From NCBI GenBank assembly GCA_963576735.1, contig OY755184.1, forward strand, positions 7,564,001 to 7,628,000: a stretch of DNA of 64,000 nt, read 5' to 3'. The stretch's first letter is position 1; each line of letters begins with the position of its first letter. Positions 34,511 through 46,538 of this stretch are shown piece by piece. A program made the translations under genes and the position numbers. This DNA is from Bedellia somnulentella. Taxonomy: Eukaryota; Arthropoda; Insecta; Lepidoptera; Bedelliidae. The notes below the pieces were generated by a model, which ran no database searches, was not told the DNA's origin, and saw nothing but the letters and a program-made list of their open reading frames with translations.

Positions 34511-34992
34511 GTTAAAGTAATAAAGATGACATGAAACATGCATGGCAAGGGTACAAATCCCATGTTAGGCCATAAAAGTTTTTTGTGATTCGTTGATCAG
34601 AATTGTTAGTAGAGATTCATATACTACAAGAAATCAGAAATAGGTAAGGTTATACTTAATGTCTCGGCTTCTGCGGTCTAGCGTTGAATAAAAATGATAA
34701 CCATGGGGCTATCGCCCTTATATATTCAAATAGCAAATATTTAACCCAAGTTTGGTATAACAAAAGAATTAAATAACTCTTTTAACTGCTGATCCCGGAT
34801 ACTACCACGGAAGATTTGTTAGTTGCCTAGTAATAGGTGAGTGCTGGCTTAAGCCGACACTACGAAGCTGCCATGTAACTTAAGATAACTCAGTATATTC
34901 TTTTAGGATTGAATATGTTAATTTAAAATAAACTTATAATATTCATTGGCGTATAACTCAAAGAAGTTTACATATAGAAAGGCAAGAAAAAC
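34511..34992. other. No feature seen
   Basis: AT-rich, no recognisable gene or repeat beyond a short GCCGACACTACGAAGCTGCC near 34853 (SINE-B-head-like). Confidence 0.35.
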
Positions 34993-35153
34993 AAACATAC
35001 ATACTTACCGCCATAAATCCCGAAAAGGGGTTGCCAGAACTTTTGAGCTAGAAATTATTCAGCTTAATAATAAAGTTGAATAGGGGACAACTCCTACTGT
35101 CTTATACCGCAAAATCTACGCCCAAAAATCACTTGAAAAAGCACCATACCCAT
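34993..35153 (-). mobile_element. SINE family B copy, diverged and head-truncated
   Basis: Tail CATACATACTTACCGCCATA, GGGGTTGCCAGA block and ACTTGAAAAAGCACCATACC; it then runs into the GC-rich block. Confidence 0.7.
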
Positions 35154-35350
35154 TTTTTGTTTTTTTTTGTTTGTATACCGGGGGGGAAATTCTCAAAGGA
35201 TCCCCCGCCACTCGAGAGAGTAACGGGGGTATGTCAGAGTTGTACTGACTAAAACCCCCCCGGTTCGGTGCTGCTGGCCCTGCGGCCTATGCGGCGTCAC
35301 CTTGACGTTTGTTGCCGGGCGGCTGAAGGCCGCCCTGGCTGGGCAAAGGA
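35154..35350. other. GC-rich island, probably repeat-derived
   Basis: Starts with a T-rich run and CCGGGGGGGAAATTCTCAA, then ACCCCCCCGGTTCGGTGCTG, GTTGCCGGGCGGCTGAAGGC and GGCTGGGCAAAGGAGTG. Composition is unlike the surroundings and more like the untranslated end of a retroelement or an rDNA-like GC repeat. No firm family assignment. Confidence 0.4.
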
Positions 35351-36007
35351 GTGTACCTAAGCTAAGTCAGATAGGGTGAGTATAAAAATAAAATAGACTC
35401 TAGACGTTGAGTCTGGTGTGGCTCTAAATTTAGTGTAAAGTTCTAGGACCTCGCCGGCGGGGTCAGTGTTGGGAGTGGCACCATACCCAAGAAAAAGAAC
35501 TCTGTATTTATAGTCAGTGCAAAAACTTGTCTGTATTTCGGCTCCAAAATCAGAATCCAGTGGCGCTTGCATTGCACCACAGACAATAATTGGCGTGGTC
35601 GGTGGGAGGACCTGCTATCGACCTGATCTTATTTATCGCGGCAGCCCTAGATGCATACGAATGATGCGTGGGTCGGTTTAGCATAAACATTACTGCCGAT
35701 GTCATAATACCAATCGCCAACACTCCACGCCTATACTTTATATTCAAATCACTTTTTTATAGAGAAAGATAACATTTGGTTGTCTGAATATAGATTTTAA
35801 TTCGTTTTGAGGTTATGAATAAAGTTTTTATTTATTTTAGTATTATCTTGGAGGCAAAAATTGCTTAGTAGAGATCTACAAATTCAAATCGTTAGTGGAA
35901 AATATAAGTCTAATTGCAACAGCTATAAACACCCTACAAAGCTGCAACTTTTCTATGGTGCTCAGAAACAGAGCTGATTTAAATCTCTTAGCAATAGACC
36001 CATAACA
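35351..36007. other. Unassigned, moderately GC-rich, no supported gene
   Basis: Two overlapping minus-strand open frames (35357-35572, 35550-35747) use a mixed composition but lack recognisable motifs or splice sites. May be part of the same retroelement debris as the GC-rich island. Confidence 0.3.
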
Positions 36008-36019
36008 TACCTGAATTTA

Positions 36020-36278
36020 CTTACATACATACATACATATACTCGCGGCTATAAATCCCTTAACGGAGAGCCAGAGCTTTGGAATGAGAAATTCCTCAGC
36101 CACTTTTGGAAGTTGATTGGGGACAAGATGGTAATAATAAATGTTTTTGGTGACGCGTCTCCAACCACATCGCCCAACAATCACTTAAAAAGCCCCTATA
36201 CTCTTAGTCGCCTCTTACGTTACGATCACCCACGGATAGAAATGGGTTAGTGTTATTCTAAGCCGACACTACCAATTT
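36020..36278 (-). mobile_element. SINE family B, full length with TSD
   Basis: Exact 12-base duplication TACCTGAATTTA (36008-36019 and 36279-36290). Complete body. Confidence 0.92.
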
Positions 36279-36602
36279 TACCTGAATTTATTGTAACTTA
36301 TTTTTAGTATGTTTTTTTTTTATACATTATCATTTTCGAAGATTTAATAGCTTTTTAAACTTGTTAAGATGGCTAGCAATAAAATCATGTTAAATGTATT
36401 ATAATTAAAAAAACTGTGTCATAATATCCATAATAAATTCCTATCAAATTAAGTTAAGTATTTTTTTCTTCAATGACGTGACGTTATACGAACGTATTTG
36501 TGCCTTTTTTTATTATGTTAGCTATGCTAGCATATATTATGATATATATGTAGCTAAAATGATATTTTTAACAAATTTGCGTAAAATAATTTTATATCTA
36601 GA

Positions 36603-36795
36603 CTAACCTCATTCACTTTGGAAGTTGGTTGGGGAGAAGATAATCAGAATGAAATATCGTTGGTGATTCGTCTCAGCCATATCACGTAACAACCACTTCA
36701 AAAGCCCATACCCGACCAGAAGTAGGCCTGAGCCGCCTTGTCCAACAACCGCCGGAAAAAGGATAAGTGCTATTCAAAGCCGATACTACTAAGCT
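36603..36795 (-). mobile_element. SINE family B copy, 3'-truncated
   Basis: Begins at CACTTTGGAAGTTGG and runs to the head AAGCCGATACTACTAAGC; the tail is missing. Confidence 0.7.
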
Positions 36796-38507
36796 ATATA
36801 AATTATGCCAAATTAATCGTTGTTACAGTATTCATAAATGTACCTTACTAATTCTACAAATTATTTAATTATGAAAATACAAATTGTACTCAGAGTATAC
36901 AGTTTTCAAAATTATATATCAACACGAGCTAAACATCAAAAATATTATGAGCATTTCAAAAGTTATTAAAACCAACTCGGCTCCTGAATTATATTGTTTA
37001 AAGTTTCAACAACTATCGTCTTTTCATTAGAAAAGAAATCATAGTCGTATCACTGCACATTTCGCAAGCAGCAAAACGTAGTTGAATGAAGTCATAAAAG
37101 CATCAGATAAATAAAGTGCCCGATACCCATCACTACCGTGACATCGGAATGCGAACCTATGTTACGGGTAAACTCACTCGCCTTTTATAAGTATTATTAT
37201 CCGTTATCTTAACTACATACGTTTAATGATATAACTTGATTTGTGTCTTACGTTATTGAAGAAGAGAAGAGAGAGGAAGGAAAAGATTTAAGCTGGAAAA
37301 AGAAGGTAGAGATGTCATCCGAGTTGGACTATCTATATATATATAATGATATCTGAATAAAAAAAAATTTGATAAATCCTTTTAGTAGTTCATCAAAGAA
37401 AGGGGGTTTAAAGTTTTTTAAGGATGGTAGGAAAAATCTATCCTCTTTCACCAAAAATATTTTATCTTAATATTAAAGACATATTTTCAAATCACAATAT
37501 ACTATCGTCCAATTAAACTTACAAATTCTTTTATTCATGACTCAAGACTCTACCTTTGAACATATTCATTACTCCGCAATTTAAAACCAATATAAAAATT
37601 AAAGGCAGCCGTTGCTATTTATATTAATAACGCGCTATTACCCGTAGCGTGCTATAAAAACTTTAAAAAGCCTGATGAGTGCCGCCTTGATGACTACAAA
37701 ATTGTTATTCAGTGATATGTGTAATGTGGGCGCTGCTTTTTGTTACATGGAATGTTGTCGTATGATTGTCTTACCCGTGTTTTGTATTCACACGACATAA
37801 TCTTCAGAACATCACGCAAATAAATTCAAAATGACTGGCTATTTGCTTGTTCGAAGAACATAAGTCTTACTAATACTCGAGATGCTTATAACACGTTTAA
37901 GTATCATTACGTCTCTGTTAGAGTTCATCTTTCTGAAAGGGAGGGAATAATATGTGTATCCGAAGTAAGTTATGTCGTATTTTTAGTACGGGAGTAAACT
38001 TTAATAGAAAAACTTGAACGAGAAACGTATAGTTAAGTTAGATGAGTTTTATGGAGCTTCAAAGGCAAAGTCAAATTTAATTGTTACAAACTACTACAGG
38101 TTTTTATCATAAATGCAACGAGTATAATTACTTAGTTAGATCTATAAAGTTAAGCTAGGACAGCATCATTATCAATTTCTCCTCTTTTAGTAGATTAATT
38201 ACACCTGACCAGTTTGTTTGATGTCTAATTGGCTTAGGGTTAATGGAGGAAGGAGAACTGATATTAGTTGGCTGCTATAAACATACATAAATAAAAAAAA
38301 GCTTTGATAAAAAAATTAGATTTTTTATTTATAAGCAAAATATTCACTAATATTTAAAATACATTTAAGAATTAAATGGCGAGTGAATATAAAGTGTCAT
38401 TTATGTTTAATATAAAATGTTAGCATGTCATAACTTGAGTTCAATAAATAATACACAAAATATAGGTAGTTTAGCTTATACCAATGGCATGATGACATTA
38501 TATAATA
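36796..38507. other. No gene seen
   Basis: AT-rich, no recognisable exon or repeat. Confidence 0.4.
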
Positions 38508-38623
38508 CTAGCTTTTTGCCCGCGACTACGTCCGCGTGGACTACATTTTTTGCATCCAGTTTACATCCAAAATACCAAAACACTATCTAACTACACTAAC
38601 TTCTGTTTTTTTGTATTTATATT

Positions 38624-38795
38624 CCCGTGGGCGATGTAATAGATGTAAAGAACATTGAGACTTTTTAAGTGATTATTGGGCGATGCAGTTGGACGGTTGG
38701 ACGGACCCCATTCAACTTCCAAAAGTGGATAAAGAATTACTATCTCTGGAGCTGTGGCTACTCTTTTTTGGGATTTGTAGCCGTTAGTATATCCT
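38624..38795 (+). mobile_element. SINE family B copy inside the Helitron
   Basis: Plus-strand GGGCGATGCAGTTGGACGG, CAACTTCCAAAAGTGG and GGGATTTGTAGCCG blocks; head lost. Confidence 0.7.
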
Positions 38796-39078
38796 CATGA
38801 TTGATTGATGGATGAATTTCATACATTCCTTTTTGTAGTTGTTATATCAGTCAATCGCATCAAGATTCAAATTTCTAGATACATTGTATTTATAGATCAA
38901 AAATCTGTATAATATATTTCAATTTCTTAGGGGATGAGTTCCAAAAAACCTTTTTAATTGTTCATAAGAAACATGAAACAAACCATTTTGTAACCAAGTT
39001 TTAATGTTCAAAAATGAAAATATCTTGAGTAAGTATGGATAGCAGTTTAGCGACCCGGTGCTGCCCCCTACACTGACT

Positions 39079-40550
39079 GTTGGTGATGTGTGAGAGATTG
39101 AGTAAATTAACATTGAGATATTTACTATTATTTACAAACTATGCATTCTGAGGCTTAAACAGAATATTGATTTTTGCGTAAGTAATACATAATATATCTA
39201 TGAGAATATTAGTTAAAAATAGTTAAAAAAACAAAAGCTATAAACATATTCTCAAACCTACCAAATGAATACGCAAAATTCATACAATATACTTTCAATT
39301 ATCTTTATTCATACATATTCGCATAGTTGAATGTGAAAAAGAAGGATAAGTGCATCCTATTATTCTAACCTAACACAAAAGCAAAAAAGTCTCAAAAAGA
39401 CTTTAATCACCCGGGATTTGAACCTGGGTCATCCGTTAGTTTAGTTTTAACCAATCGGTATACAGCTACGCCACAAAACATTAGTAATGATGTCAAATTT
39501 GTGATATGGCATATATCTAGTAGCTATACTATTGACAAATAATTAAATACATACATACATACATATACTCACGGCTATAAATCCCTAGAAGGGGTAGCCA
39601 GAGCTAAGGAACTTGAAGTTCCTCAGCCACTTTTGGAAGTTGCGTCGGGAGAAGACAGTGAAATAAAGGTTGTTGGTGATGGGTCTCCAACCACATCGCC
39701 CAAAAATCCCTTAAAAACCCCAATACCGTTAGTCGCCTCTTACGTACACCCACTGGAAGAAATGGGGTAGTGTTATTATAAGCCGACACTACACTGCAAT
39801 TCATTAAATGGACATTTATTTTGATGAAAATGGATATAACCCTTATTTTTTTCAAAAACACTATTAATGAAGAGTCTGATGAAGTCGGTCGATGAAAAAA
39901 TTAATTGTGTAAATATGGGGAGCAAAAAGTTGGTGATGCGAGAGAGATTGCAATCATCGGCCAATAGATGGCAGTACTGAATTAAAATTGAGATATTTAC
40001 TATTATTTATTTACAAACTATGCATTCTGAGGCTTAAACAGAATATTAATTTATGCGTAAGTAAAGTATAATATATCTATGAGAATATTAGTTAAAAATA
40101 GTTAAATAAACAAAAGTTATAAACATATTCTCAAACCTACCAAATGAATACGCAAAATTCATACAATATGCTTTTAATTATCTTTATTCATACATATTCG
40201 CATAGTTGAATGTGAAAAAGGAGGATTAGTGCATCCTATTATTCTAACCTAACTCAAAAGCAAAAAAAATACGCAAAAAGACTTTGACCACCCGGGATTC
40301 GAACCTGGGCTTTCGTACTTAGTGTTTACCAAACGGTATACCGCTACGCCACGCAGACATTTGTGTAAGTCTCAAATTTGTGATATCCTATATATCTAGA
40401 AGTCATACTATTGACAAACAATTAAATGAACAATTAATTTGATGAAAATGGATGAAACCCTTATTTTTTCCAAAAAGACTATTAATGAAGAGTCCGATAA
40501 AGTCTGTCGATGAAAAAATTAATCGTGTAAATATGGGGAACAAAAGTTAT
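39079..40550. repeat. Internal tandem duplication of the Helitron
   Basis: Unit 1 (39079-39929, including a later SINE) and unit 2 (39930-40550) share long near-identical runs, e.g. ACAAACTATGCATTCTGAGG, CTCAAACCTACCAAATGAAT and the tRNA-like block. The unique SINE in unit 1 shows that the duplication came first. Confidence 0.8.
39547..39793 (-). mobile_element. SINE family B, full length, nested
   Basis: Complete from CATACATATACTCACGGC to the reversed head GCCGACACTACAC. The empty site is preserved in the second Helitron unit at about 40424-40432 (CAATTAAATG), giving a probable ATTAAAT duplication. Confidence 0.88.
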
Positions 40551-40929
40551 GTTTTTTTATGCTCATGTGGGAACCCTTGCGAAATCCGGGATAAATTATA
40601 TCCTATATGTTGGCCAGGTGTATAACCTACATTCATGCCAAATTTGATCAAGATCGGTCCGGTAGAATTAACGTGATGAACGGACATACAGACAGACAGA
40701 CAGACAGACAGACATTTTTTTCAAAAATAGCAAATTTGGCTTCAGTATCGAAAATAAAACATATTCCACCGGTTTTTATTTTTTTTTCTTCAATGTACAG
40801 TTTTGACCTCGTTACAGTCTTATTATAGTATAGATAGATAGATAGATAAGTCATTCCACAAATTCGAATAACCGACTTTGGACAATAAAATAAAAACAAG
40901 CACGATTGAGCCATAGAAATCAAAGTATA

Positions 40930-41094
40930 ATACATAACATAACATAAACGTTCACGCCGAATATCCCCGAAGGGGTTGGCAGAGGTACTAATATTTCTGA
41001 ACATCACGTGACTTTGTCACCTGGTGTTCAGAGTACCCACGTTTTGCATGGACAGTGTACTCACGTGATAGGGGGCAGGCCTATCGCCGTTTTC
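40930..41094 (-). mobile_element. SINE family A, 3' half
   Basis: Reversed tail ATAACATAACATAAACGTTC to GCCTATCGCCGTTTT; 5' half absent. Confidence 0.85.
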
Positions 41095-41987
41095 ATCAAA
41101 GTATATGTTTGAAAAACGTTTATGAACAAATTAAAAGAAGTAATTTGCCTCGAGCAAAGATATTTCATCAAATTCAATCAAAGATTTATTAAATCATAGC
41201 TAGAGTTATTAAAAGTAAGTAACTATGTAATTGGTCAGTTTAATTACGTATTTCGTCGACCTTTCGTTTCTTGCTCAAGTATTTGCTGTATTTCTAGTTT
41301 TTATACATGATTTAAGTAACTGTTAAGCGATAGATATCGATTAGCACTTCACATATGTTGAAATTATGAATGAATTGCTGCCAATAATTATTTAAACGTC
41401 TTTTTATGGTAATTTGGGGAATATTTTTAGAACTGATTGGAAATTGGTAGCTATTTGAGTCATGAATGTCATGATAATAGAGCAGTTAAATAAAATATAT
41501 ATTTTTCTAAGCTATAGGTTAGCTTATCTTATCTGACTCTAAAGAGTCACCTATATAAATGCAGGACGTCCGTTTTCAGTGGTATAAAACTATTAAGTTA
41601 AAACCATAATTGTAAGGTTTTTCATAATACCTCAATCTGTTATTTACATTTTAACCAATTGTAAACTCATTGGCTTTTTAAATTTTTGTAATACAGACAA
41701 TATTTTAAACCCTAATCACACTAATAAAATATGTTTAAGATTAAATAAATTCTATGATAACAATGCTCTTAAAATAAAATATAATTGCCAGTAATAGAGT
41801 GATTGTCAAAATATGAGGCTCATTAATTGTAAACGTACGTATTACTTCAATAATCATTGGCAGCTTTGTGCAACGTGTATTGCAACACAAACGAGATGGT
41901 TATCCACAAATGAATGACCAAACGACCATGCTGCCTACTTTAGCTTATTATGCGCTTCATTTAGCGGGTTTTCGGTTGCTACTTTTT
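41095..41987. other. No feature seen
   Basis: AT-rich, no recognisable gene or repeat. Confidence 0.4.
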
Positions 41988-42172
41988 ACATACATACATA
42001 TACTAACGGCCTTAAACCTCAAAACGGGGTAGCTAAAGCTTCAGAGCTGGAAACTCCTCAGCCACATTTGGAAGTCGATAGGGGACAAGATGGTTGAAAT
42101 AAAGTATCGTTGGTGATGGGTTTCCAACCGCTTCGTCCGAAAAACCACATAAACTTGCTCCTTTTTAGTGAC
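41988..42172 (-). mobile_element. SINE family B copy, head-truncated
   Basis: CATACATACATATACTAACG tail through GATGGGTTTCCAACCGCTTC. Confidence 0.8.
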
Positions 42173-42589
42173 GGATTCAGTTTTATTTTTATTGAGGTAT
42201 TGCAGCCGAGGAAATATTATTCAATAAATATTATTAAACAGTAGAGTAGTCTCTGATGTGTTTGTGAAAAGAGGATGGACGTCTCATTTACGATTCTTCA
42301 AGATCAGTTGGTCAATTCTGCAATGCTTCTGTATTACAATTCTACTGACTTCGGATTTATTTTTATTTTACTTATTATAAAAAGTTTACTTCTGGTCGTA
42401 ACCATTAAAAAATATATCTCTATTTAAAATTGTTCATATACATGTAACTAACGCTCGCTCTATATCGCATATACGAATTTACTTATATCCACGCTATTAA
42501 TGCCCAGTCCATTGGTGTAAGTGTAGGCAGAGATTATTAAAAGACATCATTAGATATGACACCATACAACTGACAATAAACTCGCGCTT

Positions 42590-42845
42590 ATACTCACGCC
42601 CATTATTCCCATTGGGGTAGGCAGAGACCATCGATCGCCACTTAGTACGATCTTGACAAACCTCTCTTGCTTCCCTTACATTCATTATCCTTCTCATAGA
42701 TGCTCTTTTATTCTTCTCACTTCGGACCCCCGCCTTTATAAGAACGTTTTCTATCTGGTCCAGAAACGTTTTACGAGGCCGTCCTCTACTAACATTCCCA
42801 TCCACATGGGCTCTATATATCTCTTTCGCTACTTTATTTTCATAT
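42590..42845 (-). pseudogene. RTE 3' copy, 5'-truncated
   Basis: The minus strand encodes the last ~75 residues of the RTE protein without a stop: AKEIYRAHVDGNVSRGRPRK, then IENVLIKAGVRSEKNKRAS and QDRTKWRSMVSAYPNGN, followed by the RTE 3' end. Close to the copy at 49147-52393 but a distinct lineage (several amino-acid changes). Confidence 0.85.
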
Positions 42846-43734
42846 ATATATTTATTCTCATAAATTATCATATATTATATATAAAATGCGCTTTTTAAAG
42901 CTTTAGAAGTGCATTGTTTCTAACAAGTGCCAATAAATTTCGCAGGCAACAACCCAACTCGCGCATACTCGCGTATTCATTATACCTTATCCGATTATCT
43001 AAGTATTGATTCAACGTATTGACGTGTTCTTACATCAACCGGCAAACACCTGTGTTTTGGCGGGAATGCGGTTATGTATTATTTACGATACAACGCTTAG
43101 TGCTTGTTGTTCAATAATGAAAACGTTTTGCGGTTCATTATTGTGAAGATATTATTAGTTATGAGTACGTATTGAGTAATGTTAGGTATATGTTTAAGTA
43201 AAGGTATTCTTTTATGGTTGTTGTTAGTGTTTCCTTATCTTCACAAACGGTACTTTGATTGTTGTGGTTACAGTGGATTAGTTCTCTTTAAAATTATATA
43301 TTTCAGAAAATAGATTATGTCCGATGTAGCATGGTTATATTTACACTAATTGTCAATGAGTTAGTTTAGTAACGTTTCGAAACTCCAAAGAACACCAAAT
43401 CTTTTACTAAAAAAACCAACATCATACAAGTCTAGTAAGACGTTATGCTTCTCTCAACCGCTCGTCGTCAGGTGTCACCAAACAGCAGAAAAACTTATAT
43501 CATATTCATTTTCCGACTCGGATTAGCTTTCAGATTATACATTTTTTTGCCTCATATATTACTGTACAACATAATAAAATATAATTTGAATAATGCAGAT
43601 GTGCTAGCTGCTTAAGCATATAACAATAATGCAAGCAATTATAAAAGCACGCCCGTTTATGTCTTTTGAACTAATTATTCTTTTTAAAGATATTGCGGTG
43701 TCATTTTAATTATGTTAATCTCTTAATATACCAG
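42846..43734. other. No feature seen
   Basis: AT-rich, no recognisable gene or repeat. Confidence 0.4.
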
Positions 43735-43905
43735 CTATACTCACGGCAATAATTTTAGCCAAGGGTAACCAGAACCTCGCAATCAACAATTCGTTGACGA
43801 CAAGTCGTGATGACAATAGATAATCAAATACTTTTAACTACATTGCTTAACAATTACTAAGAGCCCCATACCCCTTATCCATCTCATATAACGCATGCAA
43901 CACAC
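43735..43905 (-). mobile_element. Degenerate SINE family B copy
   Basis: TATACTCACGGCAATAATTT tail, then a body with little conservation until AAGAGCCCCATACCCCTTAT. Confidence 0.5.
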
Positions 43906-43940
43906 ACACTTACTTTATGTGATTTACTGTATATAAAGTT

Positions 43941-44042
43941 CATCATCATCAGCCAATAGACGTCCACTGCCTGACATAGGCTTTCCCCAAATATCTTCAC
44001 AACCACCAGTCCATCTCGATCGGAGCTGATTTCCGTCTTGAG
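43941..44042 (-). mobile_element. Tail of the TGATGA-ended LINE family
   Basis: CATCATCATCAGCCAATAGA and CGTCCACTGCCTGACATAGG are the reverse of the 3' end seen at 8600-8652. Confidence 0.7.
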
Positions 44043-44199
44043 CTATTACATCTATAATCGCAAACGTGTTTTTTTATATACAGTTTAATAGACTTTTATT
44101 TTCCATTTTAGGCAACATTTCCAAAACAATGACTTAAAATCTTTCATAAAACAATAAAATCATATTTATACTATTAAAAAAACATTCCAACATCATTCA

Positions 44200-44312
44200 T
44201 TAATCGGTTTCTAACCACATCACAAATCAGTTTCTTAAAAGCCTATAAGACCTTAGTTAACTCCTTTAACCTTCACGATAAAAGATAGATTAATGCTATG
44301 CTAGACTGACAC
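44200..44312 (-). mobile_element. Degenerate SINE family B head-side fragment
   Basis: GGTTTCTAACCACATCAC, AAAAGCCTATAAGACCTTAG and GACTGACACTACT retain the block order of the family. Confidence 0.45.
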
Positions 44313-44343
44313 TACTATTACATATATAAACTTCACTTAAAAC

Positions 44344-44525
44344 TTTTGCACTTCTACTCACGACTATAACACCGAGCTACTTTTGGAAGCTGAGTGTGGA
44401 AGATATGGTAAAATGAAGGATATTTGGTGATGTGTCTCCAGCCACATCGCTCTATATTCATTTAAAAAGCCTGGAAATCCTAAGTCGCCGCTTAAAATGA
44501 CACATGAATGGGTTAATGCTATTCA
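44344..44525 (-). mobile_element. SINE family B copy, diverged
   Basis: CTACTCACGACTATAACACC, TACTTTTGGAAGCTGAGTGTG and TGTCTCCAGCCACATCGC. Confidence 0.65.
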
Positions 44526-45484
44526 AACCAACCTAACTAATTGGCTGCCTCTGCCACCTGTTTGATAATCATAATAAGTTCGACGCCCTGAATATGGTTT
44601 GGAAGAATATGACACCCTTTTCGGATGAATAATGTATATCGTGTATAGCATGTCCCATTGTTTGTCGAAACATCGGTTATGGCGTGACCACTGCGAAACA
44701 AAGATATCTGATTGATTTGCGTCAACAGTCACAGCACATTGCTCCTTTTATGGGCGATTTCCTGTAACCGTTTATTTGCTCTGGCTACTAAGTAAGCAGG
44801 ATTTGAAAACTAAATGCTTTATGTTTCGATTCCAGTAAATAAAAAATGCATATGCGTACCTAGTGAGCCCTTCAAATCAATACAACAAATTCTAATTCTT
44901 GATTGAACGGAAAACTAACAAAAAATGGAAATAAAGTAAGTAAAATGTGAAACATTGTCGTTTTGTCTTAATATTTGGTTTTAAGTGAAAATGTTTATTT
45001 TGAATTGAAAGGTTAAGGTTAATGTTTTCACTCAACGAAGTAAAATAAGTAGTAACGGCTAGTAAAAAGAATGCCTTTGCTACTCGCCAACAGATGGCGC
45101 TGCTCAAAATTTACCTGCATCCAGATATTATAGAGGTCGCTAGTTGTAACTTAAGTTACCAAATCAATTTACAAGAAAATAGAATTAACGTACGTGTGTG
45201 TGTTATTTACGTATTTTTCACAGGTATTTATACATAAATAATAAACAGCAATGCAATCAATCCTCAAGAATAACCAATAAATAATACATAGCGATGAAAT
45301 TTTGTTCTGATATATGTACATCGTACCTAAGTCTCATTCAAATACAAAATAATTAGTAAAAAAAATATCAATAAATTAGAGTACCTTTATTGTATTCGCC
45401 TAGATTATCAAACATAGTCTGGAAAACTGCTTTTAATTTTGATTCATAAGCCAAATACTCTTATGTATTGAGATTTTTCCTAAT
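44526..45484. other. No gene supported
   Basis: AT-rich; open frames near 44523-44732 are unsupported. Confidence 0.4.
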
Positions 45485-45718
45485 TCATACTCACGGCTAT
45501 AAATACCAAGAAAGGGTAGCTTCGGAATAAGAATTTTTTTAGCCATTTTTGGATTGAGTCAGGAAAAGATAGTAAAATAAGTGTCGTTAATGATGGTACT
45601 CAAAACGCTTCGCCCAACATCTTCTTAACAGGTCCATACCATAGTCCAACCAAAGTCGCCTCTTAAAAACACCCAAGGGAGGAAATAAAGTAGTGCTGTT
45701 CTAAGCCGACACTACACA
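45485..45718 (-). mobile_element. SINE family B, diverged, near full length
   Basis: CATACTCACGGCTATAAATA tail to AAGCCGACACTACACAAC head. Confidence 0.8.
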
Positions 45719-46320
45719 ACTAATCCTAATTGTATAAAATATATTTTAAAAACCATATAAACCCTAATATCTAAGAAGCAATAATTAAAAGAAGAGTATT
45801 TAAGAGGAAAAACTATTGCATGAGATGCAAAAACTAAATTTAAATCACAAAAGTCACATCAGGCAGGCCAGTCAACGAAAACTCAAAATATGACATATCT
45901 AGAGGGAATTGCTTGGAACAAGACCAAAAAGAGTTATAAAGTCAAAAAATGAGTTGCAAGCATTTCGCTTTATACCATTTTGTTGTCTGACCGATATCCT
46001 TCATAATTAAAGTGAAATTGTGGGTCTTTGTGGTGGCAACCTCTCATGTAATAATATAACAATGTATGTGAAATCAAATCAAATATATTTAATAATATGA
46101 CAATTTTCAAAACATTACAATATTATATTATAAAATATAATAAAAAATGATTTTTTCACGAAAAAGTTCTAATAATATTTTGGTTAGATAAATTGTATGC
46201 ATTTTAGATGAAATTATAGTTAAACTTCAAAACCATGCAGGACTTTAATGTTGTAGATTGCATATGTAAAAATATTTAAGAATAATTAAATATATTTACT
46301 GAAACAATTGATGATCACAC
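45719..46320. other. 3' flank of the Vkor gene
   Basis: AT-rich; the Vkor 3' UTR should begin at 46320 and run leftward, but I see no canonical AATAAA on the minus strand close by. Confidence 0.4.
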
Positions 46321-46538
46321 CTATTCAATCTTTACATTATTAGCCCCCCTTTTAACAAACAGGAGTTTCTTGTAGGCAACAAAACTCAATACCAAGTTGA
46401 CAAAATAAGTTAAAATGCACACAACACATATATCTCTTAGTACAAATATCAGAATATAAGCCAAGTATATAGATATGACCACTGACTGAAGAGCAGCCAC
46501 GCACTGGATCGTCACCATGGCAACGCTATCGTAAGCAG
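46321..46538 (-). CDS. Vkor: Vkor exon 3 (last coding exon)
   Basis: Acceptor AATTTGTTTCAG precedes 46538. The exon supplies the end of a split serine codon, then AYDSVAMVTIQC, two membrane segments, the CVVC redox motif and a basic tail ending NNVKIE before the TAG at 46321-46323. Confidence 0.92.

Larger units (their letters stand above)
38508..40834 (-). mobile_element. Non-autonomous Helitron, copy 3, internally duplicated
   Basis: On the minus strand starts TCTATACTATAATAAGACTG (at 40834) and ends GCGGGCAAAAAGCTAG (at 38508), with flanking A/T as for the other copies. It carries a GTCT microsatellite near its 5' end (40690-40712). Only the termini and the microsatellite region match copies 1 and 2. 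The interior has a ~0.6-kb tandem duplication (39079-39546 plus 39799-39929 versus 39930-40550), each unit with a tRNA-like segment (B box GGTTCGAATCCC at about 40290-40305). A SINE at 39547-39793 sits in one unit only. Confidence 0.8.

Noticed and set aside
40255..40345. Possible tRNA gene on the minus strand inside the Helitron (also near 39405-39475)
   Set aside because: A and B boxes are visible, but the fold is imperfect and the segment is duplicated with the Helitron interior; it is a tRNA-derived relic.
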